NCBI RefSeq assembly: GCF_006491595.2
Contig: NZ_VEVQ02000007.1
Coordinates: 124,001 to 188,000 of the forward strand
Reading direction: 5' to 3'
From: Flavobacterium jejuense
GTDB taxonomy: Bacteria > Bacteroidota > Bacteroidia > Flavobacteriales > Flavobacteriaceae
Length of the DNA: 64,000 bases
The position numbers and the translations under genes were made by a program. Each line of letters begins with the position of its first letter. Position 1 is the stretch's first letter. Below the pieces are notes generated by a model. The model had not been told where the DNA came from, did no database searches, and saw only the letters and a list, made by a program, of their open reading frames with translations. Below are positions 42,287-51,024 of the stretch, in pieces.

Positions 42287-43270
42287 ATGAAAATCGTCGA
42301 ACAAATAAAGCTGCCTATAGCCAAGGAAATGGAACTTTTTGAAAAGAAGTTTCGAGAATCAATGTCTTCTAAAGTTGCGTTATTAAATAGAATTACCCAT
42401 TATATTGTCAATCGAAAAGGAAAACAAATGCGTCCTATGTTTGTTTTTTTAACTGCAAAAATGGTTGCTAATAGTAATGGAGTAAATGAACGTACATATA
42501 GAGGAGCATCAGTAATTGAATTAATACACACGGCAACTTTGGTGCATGATGATGTGGTTGATGACAGTAATAAACGTCGAGGTTTTTTCTCCATTAATGC
42601 TCTTTGGAAAAATAAAATTGCCGTTTTAGTAGGCGATTATTTATTATCAAAAGGATTGTTACTTTCTATAGATAATAATGATTTCGATTTATTGAAAATA
42701 ATTTCTGTGGCTGTTCGTGAAATGAGCGAAGGAGAATTATTACAAATTGAAAAAGCAAGAAGATTAGATATCACAGAAGATATCTACTACGAGATTATCC
42801 GTCAAAAAACTGCTACTCTTATTGCTGCTTGTTGTTCACTTGGTGCTTGTTCAGTAGTTCCAGAAGATAAAGAAACGGTAGAAAAAATGCGTAAATTTGG
42901 TGAACTAATAGGAATGGCTTTCCAAATAAAAGATGATTTGTTTGATTACACTGATGATGCTATTGGTAAACCAACAGGAATAGATATCAAAGAACAAAAA
43001 ATGACGCTCCCTTTAATTTATGCTTTGAATCATTGTTCTAAAAAAGAAAAAAATTGGGTAATCAATTCAGTAAAAAATTACAACAAAGACAAAAAAAGAG
43101 TAGGAGAAGTAATCCAATTTGTAAAAGACAAAAACGGATTAGTTTATGCTGAAAAAATGATGATTCAGTTTCAACAAGAAGCACTTTCTCTAATTCAAGA
43201 CTTTCCTTCATCTACTTATAAAGATTCTCTAGAATTAATGGTAAATTACGTTATTGAACGTAAAAAATAG
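42287..43270 (+). CDS. All-trans polyprenyl diphosphate synthase
   Basis: This 327-residue prenyl chain-elongating enzyme adds isopentenyl units to an allylic diphosphate, giving the side chain of menaquinone or a similar product. Both Asp-rich motifs are present: LVHDDVVDD (D88, D89, D92) and FQIKDDLFDYTDD (D216, D217, D220). GKQMRP near the N-terminus binds diphosphate. IspB- and HepT-like enzymes share these motifs and the chain length cannot be read with certainty, so I give no symbol. It is monocistronic. Confidence 0.93.
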   Translation: MKIVEQIKLPIAKEMELFEKKFRESMSSKVALLNRITHYIVNRKGKQMRPMFVFLTAKMVANSNGVNERTYRGASVIELIHTATLVHDDVVDDSNKRRGFFSINALWKNKIAVLVGDYLLSKGLLLSIDNNDFDLLKIISVAVREMSEGELLQIEKARRLDITEDIYYEIIRQKTATLIAACCSLGACSVVPEDKETVEKMRKFGELIGMAFQIKDDLFDYTDDAIGKPTGIDIKEQKMTLPLIYALNHCSKKEKNWVINSVKNYNKDKKRVGEVIQFVKDKNGLVYAEKMMIQFQQEALSLIQDFPSSTYKDSLELMVNYVIERKK

Positions 43271-43354
43271 TGTTCGTTTTTAAAGATATTCTGTAATTCT
43301 GTACTTAAAAAGGACTGTAATTTCAGTATCTAATACTATTTATTTTAATTTCAT

Positions 43355-43394
43355 ACAACCTTTTCAAAAACCAACTCGTCTATATAAATAGAAA
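43355..43394 (+). promoter_or_regulatory. ECF-type promoter-like copy 1 upstream of the sigma gene
   Basis: ACAACC (43355-43360), 17 bp, then GTCTATATAAATAGAAA (43378-43394). The arrangement resembles an ECF sigma promoter with a -35 AAC-type core and a GTC-type -10 region. It is repeated almost exactly 66 bp downstream. Confidence 0.65.
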
Positions 43395-43420
43395 GCGTAA
43401 CAATCAATTTTAAATTTGGT

Positions 43421-43460
43421 ACAACCATTGTGAAAACAATCTTGTCTATATAAATAGAAA
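43421..43460 (+). promoter_or_regulatory. ECF-type promoter-like copy 2 upstream of the sigma gene
   Basis: ACAACC (43421-43426), 17 bp, then the identical GTCTATATAAATAGAAA (43444-43460), 54 nt before the ATG at 43515. Spacing and sequence equal copy 1. It is most likely the sigma factor's own binding site, giving autoregulation. Confidence 0.7.
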
Positions 43461-43514
43461 CAAATAGTAATTATAAATTGATATTGATTTTGTAATTAAT
43501 ATTGAAATTTAAGA

Positions 43515-44084
43515 ATGAAAGTAATTAACTTACATAGAGACGAAAAACAAGTAATAGAGCAAGCTGTTTTAAATAACAGACAAGCCCAACATCAATTGTA
43601 CTCTAAATTCTCTCCCAAGATGTTAGGTGTGTGTCGTCAATATATAAAGGACATCCATCACGCAGAAGATGTAATGATTACCGCTTTTATGAAAGTATTT
43701 ACTAATTTAAATAAGTTTGAACACAAAGGGAGTTTTGAAGGTTGGATAAGAAGAATAATGGTTAATGAATGTATCGATTTTGTTCGAGTCAAGAAAAATG
43801 TGTTCAATTACCAAGAAATAGAGAATATTGTTTTATCAGAAAGCGAAGATAGTTTCGAAATAAATACTTTTTCTGTAGATGATATTCAATTATTGATAGA
43901 TAATTTACCCGAAGGTTACCGGATGATATTTAACCTTTATGCAATAGAAGGATATAAGCATAACGAGATTGCAAAAATGCTCAAGATAAGTGAAGGGACC
44001 TCAAAATCGCAATTGTCACATGCAAGAAAAATGCTCCAACAACAAGTTAACCTATTAAAGAGAAGAGAAAATGGCACCAAATAA
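43515..44084 (+). CDS. ECF-subfamily RNA polymerase sigma factor
   Basis: This 189-residue sigma-70-family factor has region 2 (YIKDIHHAEDVMITAFMKVFTNLNKFEHKGSFEGWIRRIMVN) and region 4 (NLPEGYRMIFNLYAIEGYKHNEIAKMLKISEGTSKSQLSHARKML) with a linker between; regions 1 and 3 are absent, as in ECF factors. It overlaps by 14 nt the gene for a single-membrane-helix protein that is probably its anti-sigma factor. The two promoter-like copies upstream suggest that it drives its own operon. The signal it responds to is unknown, but an envelope cue is likely from its partners. Confidence 0.93.
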   Translation: MKVINLHRDEKQVIEQAVLNNRQAQHQLYSKFSPKMLGVCRQYIKDIHHAEDVMITAFMKVFTNLNKFEHKGSFEGWIRRIMVNECIDFVRVKKNVFNYQEIENIVLSESEDSFEINTFSVDDIQLLIDNLPEGYRMIFNLYAIEGYKHNEIAKMLKISEGTSKSQLSHARKMLQQQVNLLKRRENGTK

Positions 44085-44787
44085 AATGGATACTAAAATA
44101 AGACAGCAGTTGGCTTCAAGAGAAATAAAGCCATCTGAACAAGCTTGGGATCGATTAGATGCAATGCTTTCTGTAGGAGAAATTAAGAAGAAAAAAAACT
44201 ATTCTTGGATGTATATCGCAGCCTCTTTTATTCTTTTTTCAAGTGTAGGATTTTGGTTTTATAATCAAGACGATTCTAAAATTAATATTGATAAAAATAA
44301 AGTGGTTACAACAGAGGAAAAGGCTGATACTTTACAGTTTCATAATATAATAAAAAAAACAGAAAGTAATTATATTGAAAAGGAAACTGTAATTGTAGAT
44401 AATTCAGAATTTATTCAACCTATAAAAGAGAGTAAGACTATAAAAATAGAAAAAGAATTAAACCCATTAGTTAATGAAAAGCAAAGTCAGAAATCAGTTG
44501 TTCAAAATATAGAGGTTGAGAATATAGAGCCATCAATTGAAAAAACGACAAAGAATAGATATATTACAGGAGAAACTTTGTTAGCAGCTATTGAGAATAG
44601 ACCAATAGAAAAGAAACAAGTTTTAAATAATGAGGTTTCATCGAAAGTTCGAGTGAATACATCATCACTATTAACTTCTGTAGAAAAAGAATTGGATGAA
44701 GACCATAAAGAAACAACTATAGATAGGTTGACTAGAAATTTTAAACAAGTAAAATCGGCTTTAGCCAATAGGAATTACGAAGAATAA
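44071..44787 (+). CDS. Probable membrane-anchored anti-sigma factor
   Basis: This 238-residue protein has a cytoplasmic N-terminal part (residues 1-43, including REIKPSEQAWDRLDAML), one membrane helix (about 46-64, WMYIAASFILFSSVGFWFY) and a long hydrophilic periplasmic part rich in Lys, Glu and Asn. This layout and the 14-nt overlap with the sigma gene fit an anti-sigma factor, although no zinc-binding HxxxCxxC motif is present. The MAPNK start lies inside the sigma gene and matches related proteins as I recall them; the ATG at 44086 is the alternative. Confidence 0.78.
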   Translation: MAPNKMDTKIRQQLASREIKPSEQAWDRLDAMLSVGEIKKKKNYSWMYIAASFILFSSVGFWFYNQDDSKINIDKNKVVTTEEKADTLQFHNIIKKTESNYIEKETVIVDNSEFIQPIKESKTIKIEKELNPLVNEKQSQKSVVQNIEVENIEPSIEKTTKNRYITGETLLAAIENRPIEKKQVLNNEVSSKVRVNTSSLLTSVEKELDEDHKETTIDRLTRNFKQVKSALANRNYEE

Positions 44788-44831
44788 ATCATCATCAAAT
44801 CAATTAATCATTAATTAAAAAACGAACAGTT

Positions 44832-45938
44832 ATGCAGAAAATTATTTTTTACACAACAATATTATTACTCACTTTAATTAGTAAGGTAAGCGCTCAAGAG
44901 AATTCATTCGAAGGTAGAGCTAAGCAAATTTCCAAACGTATTGATTCTATTGTAAGGTTGGAAAAACAGGCTTTAAAAGAACAAGTTTATGTAATCGATA
45001 AAAATCTTGAAGAAGGTATCATTACAAAAAGTGAAGCTATGAATTTAAAACAGAAAGCAGCAGATGAGTCTGCAAAATCTATTGAAGCTAAGGTTGTTGT
45101 AGAACAACAAAAGATAGAGTATTTAATCCAAGATAAGATAAATGGGTTGGTTCAATATGATACTATTAAAAAAAGGAGAGGAACTACAATTATTATAGGC
45201 AGTAGTTCTAATGATTCTATAAATGATGTTACAGAAATTAATTTAGGGTCTTTTAAAATTTATAATGGAGAAAAAAACAAAATTAGAAGAAGATCTAAGA
45301 GAACTACTTCACAATTCGTTTTTGCTGCGGGTTTGAATAACCTTATTACGGAAGGAGAAAATTTTGAAAACTCAGATTATCGTGTTTGGGGTTCTCATTT
45401 TTACGAATGGGGAACTACTTACAATACAAGAATTTTTAAGAATAACAATTTACTTCATGCAAAATACGGACTGTCTGTTATGTATAATAATCTAAGACCT
45501 ACTGAAAACAGATATTTTGTTAAAAATGGAGAGCAGACAGAGTTGCAAACAGGTTCGGTAAATTTTGATGAATCTAGATTTAGAAATGTATATTTGGTAG
45601 CGCCTCTACATTTAGAATTTGATTTTACTCCTAAGAAATTCAATAAAGAAGGAGAAGCTTATTTTAGAACGCATGAGTCACTTCGTTTAGGAATTGGTGG
45701 CTATGGAGGAGTTCGAATTAAATCAAAACAAATTCTAAAATATGAAGTAGATGATACAAGAATAAAGGACAAGCAAAAAGGAGATTTCAATGTGTCTAAT
45801 TTTATATATGGATTAAGTGCTTATATAGGATATAAACAAACTAGTTTTTATGTAAAATATGACTTAAATCCAATGTTTAAAAATAATACAGTAGATCAAA
45901 ATAATGTATCATTGGGAATTCGTTTCGATTTCAATTAG
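44832..45938 (+). CDS. Exported outer-membrane beta-barrel-like protein of the sigma module
   Basis: This 368-residue protein has a signal peptide (MQKIIFYTTILLLTLISKVSAQ). A helical, coiled-coil-prone segment follows at about residues 25-105 (RIDSIVRLEKQALKEQV, IEAKVVVEQQKIEYLIQDK). The C-terminal two thirds alternate strands and turns, with short aromatic ends (FVFAAGLNNLI, YGLSAYIGYKQTSFYVKYDL, VSLGIRFDFN). This suggests a small outer-membrane barrel with a periplasmic coil. No family name is certain. It lies 44 nt after the anti-sigma gene in the same operon and could be the envelope component that the sigma system monitors. Confidence 0.75.
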   Translation: MQKIIFYTTILLLTLISKVSAQENSFEGRAKQISKRIDSIVRLEKQALKEQVYVIDKNLEEGIITKSEAMNLKQKAADESAKSIEAKVVVEQQKIEYLIQDKINGLVQYDTIKKRRGTTIIIGSSSNDSINDVTEINLGSFKIYNGEKNKIRRRSKRTTSQFVFAAGLNNLITEGENFENSDYRVWGSHFYEWGTTYNTRIFKNNNLLHAKYGLSVMYNNLRPTENRYFVKNGEQTELQTGSVNFDESRFRNVYLVAPLHLEFDFTPKKFNKEGEAYFRTHESLRLGIGGYGGVRIKSKQILKYEVDDTRIKDKQKGDFNVSNFIYGLSAYIGYKQTSFYVKYDLNPMFKNNTVDQNNVSLGIRFDFN

Positions 45939-45946
45939 AATAAGAC

Positions 45947-46275
45947 ATGGATAAAATAATAGTAATATTAATACTATTTGTTTTTACAAGTTGTGGATTT
46001 CAGCATATAAATTCAAATTCAGAAAAAGCAAAAACTAAAAGTATTATAGCTGGGAATTAATATTATCAAGAACAAAAAATAAAGGAAATATAAAGAGTTA
46101 TGAAGTAGTTTCTGTTCAGGATGCAAAGTTGTATGTTACTAAAAATAAAGATACTGTTAAAGAAGTGTATAAGTTGATTTATAAAGTACAACAAAAGGAA
46201 GCTTTTGAAAATCAACTACTAGAAATAAAGAAAACTAAAAACAGATTAGACGTAAGGTCTACAATTGTAAATTAA
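45947..46275 (+). pseudogene. Small lipoprotein gene split by a frameshift
   Basis: The ATG at 45947 opens a 37-codon frame (MDKIIVILILFVFTSCGF...), with a clear lipobox FTSC (C16), that stops at 46058-46060. A second frame, open from 46039 and ending with TAA at 46273-46275, reads YYSWELILSRTKNKGN and further through SVQDAKLYVTKNKDTVKEVY. It has no start of its own. Joining the two near 46037-46042 would give one lipoprotein of about 105-110 residues. The break lies in an A-rich run (AAAACTAAAAG), so a real frameshift, a programmed shift or a sequencing error are all possible. It is the last gene of the sigma module, 8 nt after the barrel gene. Confidence 0.7.
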
Positions 46276-46298
46276 AATTTGGGTTAGGGTTTTATACT

Positions 46299-46333
46299 AA
46301 AAGATGTCTTATGAAAATAGGGCATCTTTTTAA
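46299..46333 (+). terminator. Terminator of the sigma operon
   Basis: The stem AAAAGATGTC / GGCATCTTTT (one G-T pair) has a 12-nt loop, followed by T residues. It closes the sigma, anti-sigma, barrel and lipoprotein group. Confidence 0.8.
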
Positions 46334-46412
46334 TTTAATGATTATTTCACATGAGTTAATTATCATAACAAAAGCATAAAGTAGACTGAAGATTATGATA
46401 AAGGTTTGCAAC

Positions 46413-46420
46413 TAGTTTTG
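46413..46420 (+). promoter_or_regulatory. Candidate -7 element for tandem paralog 1
   Basis: TAGTTTTG matches TAnnTTTG, 28 nt before the ATG at 46449. No TTTG is found at the -33 position. Confidence 0.35.
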
Positions 46421-46448
46421 GAGTACAAAACAAGTCACCTTTATTATC

Positions 46449-47732
46449 ATGAAAACAAATTTATTTTTATTAGTATTTATATGTAATTGCTATATTTCTA
46501 TTTATTCACAGTCTGGATTAGGTATTAGTGAAAAAGAAAACTGGTTGGAATATTGGACAGAGTTTGATCCTAAAAAAGTAGAATACAGAGAAGCAAAAAA
46601 GATAATAGCAGGCTATATTTCAGAAAATACTACCTTATATAGTAGAGATACCTATTTACTTCAAGGAGTTGTTTATGTTACAAATAATGCAATATTAACA
46701 ATTGAACCAGGTACAATCATAAGAGGTGATTATAAGACATGTGGAACTTTAGTTATAACTAAAGGAGCAAAAATAATAGCGAAAGGTACAGAAAGCTTTC
46801 CTATCGTATTTACTACAAATAATGATACCTATTCTAGAAAACCAGGAGATTGGGGAGGAATTATTATTATGGGTGATGCTCCAGTGAATAATTTTGGAGG
46901 TATTGGAGTTTTAAATTTTGATTTAGATCCAAAATATAATAGATATGGAGGAGATAACTCAGAAAGTTCATCAGGAGTTTTAAAATATGTAAGGATAGAG
47001 TATTCAGGGAGAAAATTAAGTGCTAAAAAAGAACTAAATGGAATTTCTTTTGCAGGTGTTGGTAATGAAACTAAAATAGAAAATATTCAAGTCAGTTTCT
47101 CTAATGATGATTCTTTTGAGTTTTACGGTGGAAATGTAAAATTAGAAAGACTAATATCTTACAGAGCTTCTGATGATGATTTTGATTTTACACAAGGAGC
47201 ACAGGTTGATTTTAATAATAGTATCGCAATAAGACATCCGTTTTCTTCAGATGCTGAAAAATCAAGATGTATAGAAATTGACTCCTATGATACTGTTGAA
47301 AAGTTTGATTCCCAAAGAAATAAAACTAATGTTAAAGCTACTAATTTAACATTGGTAAATACTGAAGATAATCATCAAGGGTTAATAAAAGAAGCTGTTT
47401 TTGTTTCTAATGAAAGTTTTTTTAGTATGGATAATAGTGTAATTTATGGATTTAAAGATTTTTTAATGGTGAAAGATATTGTTACTATTGATGATTTTGA
47501 AGAATATATAAGACTTAAAAATTTAATTGTAGGACATTGTGAAAACACTTTTACAACAATGAAAGGAGATGGGACAATAGCTATGAATGATAATTTCTTT
47601 TTTAAGAAGAATTATATTAATGTTTCAGACGGATTAATAAATGAATTTTTCATGAATCCTAATTTTTCCGATACTCCAGATTTCAGATATTTAAAAATCG
47701 AAAAAAACAATAATAATGTGGTAAATAAATAA
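46449..47732 (+). CDS. Secreted parallel-beta-helix-like protein, tandem paralog 1 of 3
   Basis: This 427-residue exported protein starts with a signal peptide ending near YSQ (residue 21). The mature part begins SGLGISEKENWLEYWTEFDP and continues with stacked short repeats (TLYSRDTYLLQGVVYVTNNA, TIEPGTIIRGD, TLVITKGAKIIAKG, PIVFTTNND, WGGIIIMGDAP, GVLKYVRIEYSGR, ISFAGVG, IENIQVSFSNDDSFEFYGG) in the style of right-handed parallel beta helices. Similar Bacteroidota surface proteins exist, but their function is not known to me. No T9SS C-terminal domain is visible. The next two genes are paralogs of identical length. Confidence 0.8.
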   Translation: MKTNLFLLVFICNCYISIYSQSGLGISEKENWLEYWTEFDPKKVEYREAKKIIAGYISENTTLYSRDTYLLQGVVYVTNNAILTIEPGTIIRGDYKTCGTLVITKGAKIIAKGTESFPIVFTTNNDTYSRKPGDWGGIIIMGDAPVNNFGGIGVLNFDLDPKYNRYGGDNSESSSGVLKYVRIEYSGRKLSAKKELNGISFAGVGNETKIENIQVSFSNDDSFEFYGGNVKLERLISYRASDDDFDFTQGAQVDFNNSIAIRHPFSSDAEKSRCIEIDSYDTVEKFDSQRNKTNVKATNLTLVNTEDNHQGLIKEAVFVSNESFFSMDNSVIYGFKDFLMVKDIVTIDDFEEYIRLKNLIVGHCENTFTTMKGDGTIAMNDNFFFKKNYINVSDGLINEFFMNPNFSDTPDFRYLKIEKNNNNVVNK

Positions 47733-48136
47733 TTGATTAGGCCTTAAAAACAGTTACTAAAAAGAACACTTTTTTAAGAACGTCTTTTCTCTTTGAACAG
47801 CATTATTTACCGTTTAAAAGCAGTTTGTTGAAAAACTAGCATTTATTTTTAACATAAATTTTATTGTTTTTAAGAATGTGAGAACACATAAAATATGAGT
47901 AAATACGTTGCTTTATGTGTTTTTTGTAATGTTTTATAGGTTAATTTTATCTGTCAATAAACTTTAACATTAATTGCGTTTTTCTTGTAAAATTTAATGA
48001 ATTGTAATTCCTTAATTTGTTATAGCTTTAGATACATAGCTTTAAGTGTTTTTAGTAAATAAATCGCCCAAACTTAGAGTTATAATAAAGTTTTTTTAAA
48101 GATGTAAAAAATCACAAACTATAAAAAAAATCTACT
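47733..48136 (+). other. 404-bp spacer between paralogs 1 and 2
   Basis: No gene is seen here. The spacer contains a rho-independent terminator at 47884-47926. Its remaining sequence is AT-rich, and no clear TAnnTTTG element is seen near the start of paralog 2. Confidence 0.6.
47884..47926 (+). terminator. Terminator after tandem paralog 1
   Basis: ACACATAAA (47884-47892) pairs with TTTATGTGT (47912-47920) over 9 bp with a 19-nt loop, followed directly by a T tract. It implies that the paralogs are separately transcribed. Confidence 0.7.
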
Positions 48137-49420
48137 ATGAAAACTAACCTACTATTATTATTAACCATTTCTAGTCTCTGTTCTTCAATTTATGCTCAAT
48201 CTGGTTTGGGTGTAAACGAAAAAGAAAACATGTTAGAATATTGGACAGAGTTTGATCCAAAAAAGAAAGAATATAGAGAACCTAAGAAAATTATTGCGGG
48301 TTATATTTCAGAAAACACTACTTTATACAGTAGAGATACCTACTTGCTAGAGGGTATAGTTTATGTCATAAATAATGCTGTATTAACTATAGAACAAGGC
48401 ACAGTGATTAGAGGTGACTCTAAGACGTGCGGTACTTTGGTTATAACTAAAGGGGCAAAAATAGTTGCGGAAGGTACAGAAAGCTTTCCTATCGTTTTTA
48501 CTACCAATAAAGACTCTTTCTCAAGAAAATCAGGAGACTGGGGAGGAATAGTTATTATGGGAGATGCTCCAATAAATAATTTTGGAGGAGTTGGAATTTT
48601 AAATTTCGATTTAGACTCTTCATATAATAGATATGGTGGAGATAATGCAGCAGGTTCATCAGGTGTTTTAAAATACGTAAGAGTGGAATATGCAGGAAGA
48701 AAATTAAAATCCAAAAAAGAACTAAATGGAATCTCTTTTGCGGGTGTTGGTAGTGGAACTAAAATAGAAAATATTCAAGTAAGCTTTTCTGATGATGATT
48801 CTTTTGAGTTTTATGGAGGTAATGTTAAGTTGAAAAATCTTATCTCTTACAGAGCATCAGATGATGATTTTGATTTTACACAAGGAGTACAAGCTAATTT
48901 TACTAATAGTATTGCAATTAGAAACCCATATTCTTCGGATTTAGAAAATTCTAGATGTTTGGAGATAAATTCTAATGATGATATTGAGAAATTTGATCCT
49001 TTGAGAAATAAAACGAATGTTACAGCAACCAATTTGGTGTTGGTAAATATGGAAGACAATGATCAAGGGTTAGTTAAAGAAGCTGTTTTTGCTTCTAAGG
49101 ATAGTCAATTAACCTTTAGTAATAGTGTGGTTTATGGCTTTAAAGATCTTTTAATGGTTAAAGAGTTTTCCTATATAGATGAGTTAGAACATTATATAAA
49201 ACTTAAAAATTTAGTAGTTGGTCATTGTACTAATATGATCTCAAGTATGAAACCAAAAGATGTACTTGGAATGGATTTAGATTACTTTTTCTCAAAAAAT
49301 AATATCAAAGTTTCTGATGGATTAATTGAAGACTATTTCATGAATTCAAATGTTTTAGAAACTCCTGATTTTAGATACCTTAAAATCGAAAGAACAAATA
49401 ATAGTTTGGTAAATAAATAA
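48137..49420 (+). CDS. Secreted parallel-beta-helix-like protein, tandem paralog 2 of 3
   Basis: This 427-residue protein has the same layout as paralog 1: a signal peptide ending SIYAQ, the SGLGVNEKENMLEYWTEFDP start and the same beta-helix repeats (TIEQGTVIRGD, WGGIVIMGDAP, GVGSGTKIENIQVSFSDDDS). Differences are spread over the sequence, and the most divergent part is the C-terminal quarter (residues about 310-400). It differs from paralog 1 in many silent positions, so the duplication is not recent. It is preceded by a 404-bp spacer and followed by 256 bp without a gene. Confidence 0.8.
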   Translation: MKTNLLLLLTISSLCSSIYAQSGLGVNEKENMLEYWTEFDPKKKEYREPKKIIAGYISENTTLYSRDTYLLEGIVYVINNAVLTIEQGTVIRGDSKTCGTLVITKGAKIVAEGTESFPIVFTTNKDSFSRKSGDWGGIVIMGDAPINNFGGVGILNFDLDSSYNRYGGDNAAGSSGVLKYVRVEYAGRKLKSKKELNGISFAGVGSGTKIENIQVSFSDDDSFEFYGGNVKLKNLISYRASDDDFDFTQGVQANFTNSIAIRNPYSSDLENSRCLEINSNDDIEKFDPLRNKTNVTATNLVLVNMEDNDQGLVKEAVFASKDSQLTFSNSVVYGFKDLLMVKEFSYIDELEHYIKLKNLVVGHCTNMISSMKPKDVLGMDLDYFFSKNNIKVSDGLIEDYFMNSNVLETPDFRYLKIERTNNSLVNK

Positions 49421-49676
49421 AAGTTAAATAATATATAAATAAATGACTTTTTTGTGAGGTAGAATGGAGTTTAACGACGATTAACGAAAAAAAATGTATT
49501 TAATCGATATTTTTCTTTGTTTGTATGGATGGATTTTCGTATATTCGTAGAAGCTTTATTAGACTATGAGATGATGTTCCAAAATTTAGATAGTTTTTAA
49601 AATAAAGTTTGATGTGTGAATTACAAAAAGATATTTGTACTAATGCATTAAGTGTTTAATTACAAAAACATTTATT

Positions 49677-50960
49677 ATGAAAAGAAACCTACTATTATTA
49701 ACAGTTATTTGCAACTTTTGTTTTGCAGGTTATGCACAGTCTGGATTAGGTATTAGTGAAAAAGAAAATTGGTTAGAATATTGGACAGAATTTAATCCTA
49801 AAAAAGAAGACTACAGAGATCCTCAAAAAATTTTAACAGGATATATAACTGAAAACACAACGCTTTACAGTAGAGATACTTATTTGCTTCAAGGAGTTGT
49901 TTATGTTACAAATAATGCAACTTTAACAATCGAGCAAGGAACACTTTTAAGAGGTGATTCTAAAACTTGTGGTACTTTAGTAATCACTAAAGGAGCTAAA
50001 ATAATTGCTGAAGGCTCAGAAAGTTTTCCAATTGTATTTACAACCAATAACGACGAATATTCTAGAAAACCAGGAGATTGGGGAGGAATAATAGTAATGG
50101 GAGATGCTCCTGTGAGTGGCTTTGGAGGTATGGGTGTTGTTAATTTTGATTTAGAACCAAAATACAATAGATTTGGTGGTGAAAATATGCAAGGTAATTC
50201 GGGTGTTTTAAAACACGTTAGAGTAGAATATGCAGGAAGAAAATCAGCTTCAAAAAATCAAATAGCAGGAATAACTTTTGCAGGTGTTGGAAGTGGAACT
50301 AAAATTGAAAACATTCAAGTAAGTTTTTCAGATAATGATTCATTCGAATTTTACGGTGGCAATATTAAAGCACAAAAACTGATTTCTTATAGAGCCGCAG
50401 ATGATGATTTTGATTTTACACAAGGAGTTCAAGCAGATTTTACTAATAGTATTGCTATAAGAAATCCATTTTCTTCAAATCCTGGAAAACCAAGATGTTT
50501 AGAAATTAAATCATACAATGAAATTGAAAAATTTGATCCTCAAAGAAGTAAAACTAATGTTAAAGCTTCAAATATAACTTTGGTTAACACTGAAGATAAT
50601 AAGCAAGGATTAATAAAAGAAGCTGTTTTTGTTTCTAGTGAGGCTAATCTAACTTTAACTAATAGTGTAGTCTTTGGTTTTAGAGATTTTTTAATGCTAG
50701 ATAAGTTTACCAGTTTAGAGGATTTAGAAAAATATGTAAAACTTAAAACGCTTGTAGTGGCTCATTGTACTAATACTTTCTCAATTATGGATGGAGTATT
50801 AAGAACAGATGTTGATTATATTGCTTCTAAAAACAGTATCACAATTTCTGACGGATTAATTAATGATTATTTTAAGAATTCAAATTTCTCAATCACTCCA
50901 GATTTCAGATATCTTAAAATTGATAAAAACGCTAGCAATGTCGTTCTGAATAATAAATAA
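49677..50960 (+). CDS. Secreted parallel-beta-helix-like protein, tandem paralog 3 of 3
   Basis: This is the third 427-residue paralog, with a signal peptide ending GYAQ, the SGLGISEKENWLEYWTEFNP start and the same repeats (TIEQGTLLRGD, WGGIIVMGDAP, GVLKHVRVEYAGR, GVGSGTKIENIQVSFSDNDS). Some charged loops differ (YNRFGGENMQGNS, and RAADDDFDFTQGV, close to the RASDDDFDF of the others). It ends DFRYLKIDKNASNV, as the others do in similar form. A strong terminator follows. All three keep the acidic DDDFDF motif, which might bind Ca2+. Confidence 0.8.
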   Translation: MKRNLLLLTVICNFCFAGYAQSGLGISEKENWLEYWTEFNPKKEDYRDPQKILTGYITENTTLYSRDTYLLQGVVYVTNNATLTIEQGTLLRGDSKTCGTLVITKGAKIIAEGSESFPIVFTTNNDEYSRKPGDWGGIIVMGDAPVSGFGGMGVVNFDLEPKYNRFGGENMQGNSGVLKHVRVEYAGRKSASKNQIAGITFAGVGSGTKIENIQVSFSDNDSFEFYGGNIKAQKLISYRAADDDFDFTQGVQADFTNSIAIRNPFSSNPGKPRCLEIKSYNEIEKFDPQRSKTNVKASNITLVNTEDNKQGLIKEAVFVSSEANLTLTNSVVFGFRDFLMLDKFTSLEDLEKYVKLKTLVVAHCTNTFSIMDGVLRTDVDYIASKNSITISDGLINDYFKNSNFSITPDFRYLKIDKNASNVVLNNK

Positions 50961-50978
50961 AAGATTAATTTAATATAT

Positions 50979-51011
50979 AAAAAAGCACCTTTAATTAAAG
51001 GTGCTTTTTTT
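50979..51011 (+). terminator. Terminator after tandem paralog 3
   Basis: AAAAAGCACCTTT and AAAGGTGCTTTTT form a near-perfect palindromic hairpin with an AATT loop and a following T tract. Confidence 0.9.
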
Positions 51012-51024
51012 ATTTCCAACTTTG

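Noticed and set aside
43355..43460. The two 17-base repeats as a CRISPR or integration-site remnant
   Set aside because: There are only two copies, each tied to an ACAACC at constant distance and placed directly before a sigma gene. Promoter architecture explains them better.
48361..48714. Long antisense open frame inside tandem paralog 2 (with a similar one at 49901-50167 in paralog 3)
   Set aside because: The frames mirror the conserved beta-helix codons on the plus strand, and their occurrence in two paralogs follows from the shared sense sequence. The residues are Pro/Leu/Thr-rich and resemble no known protein.
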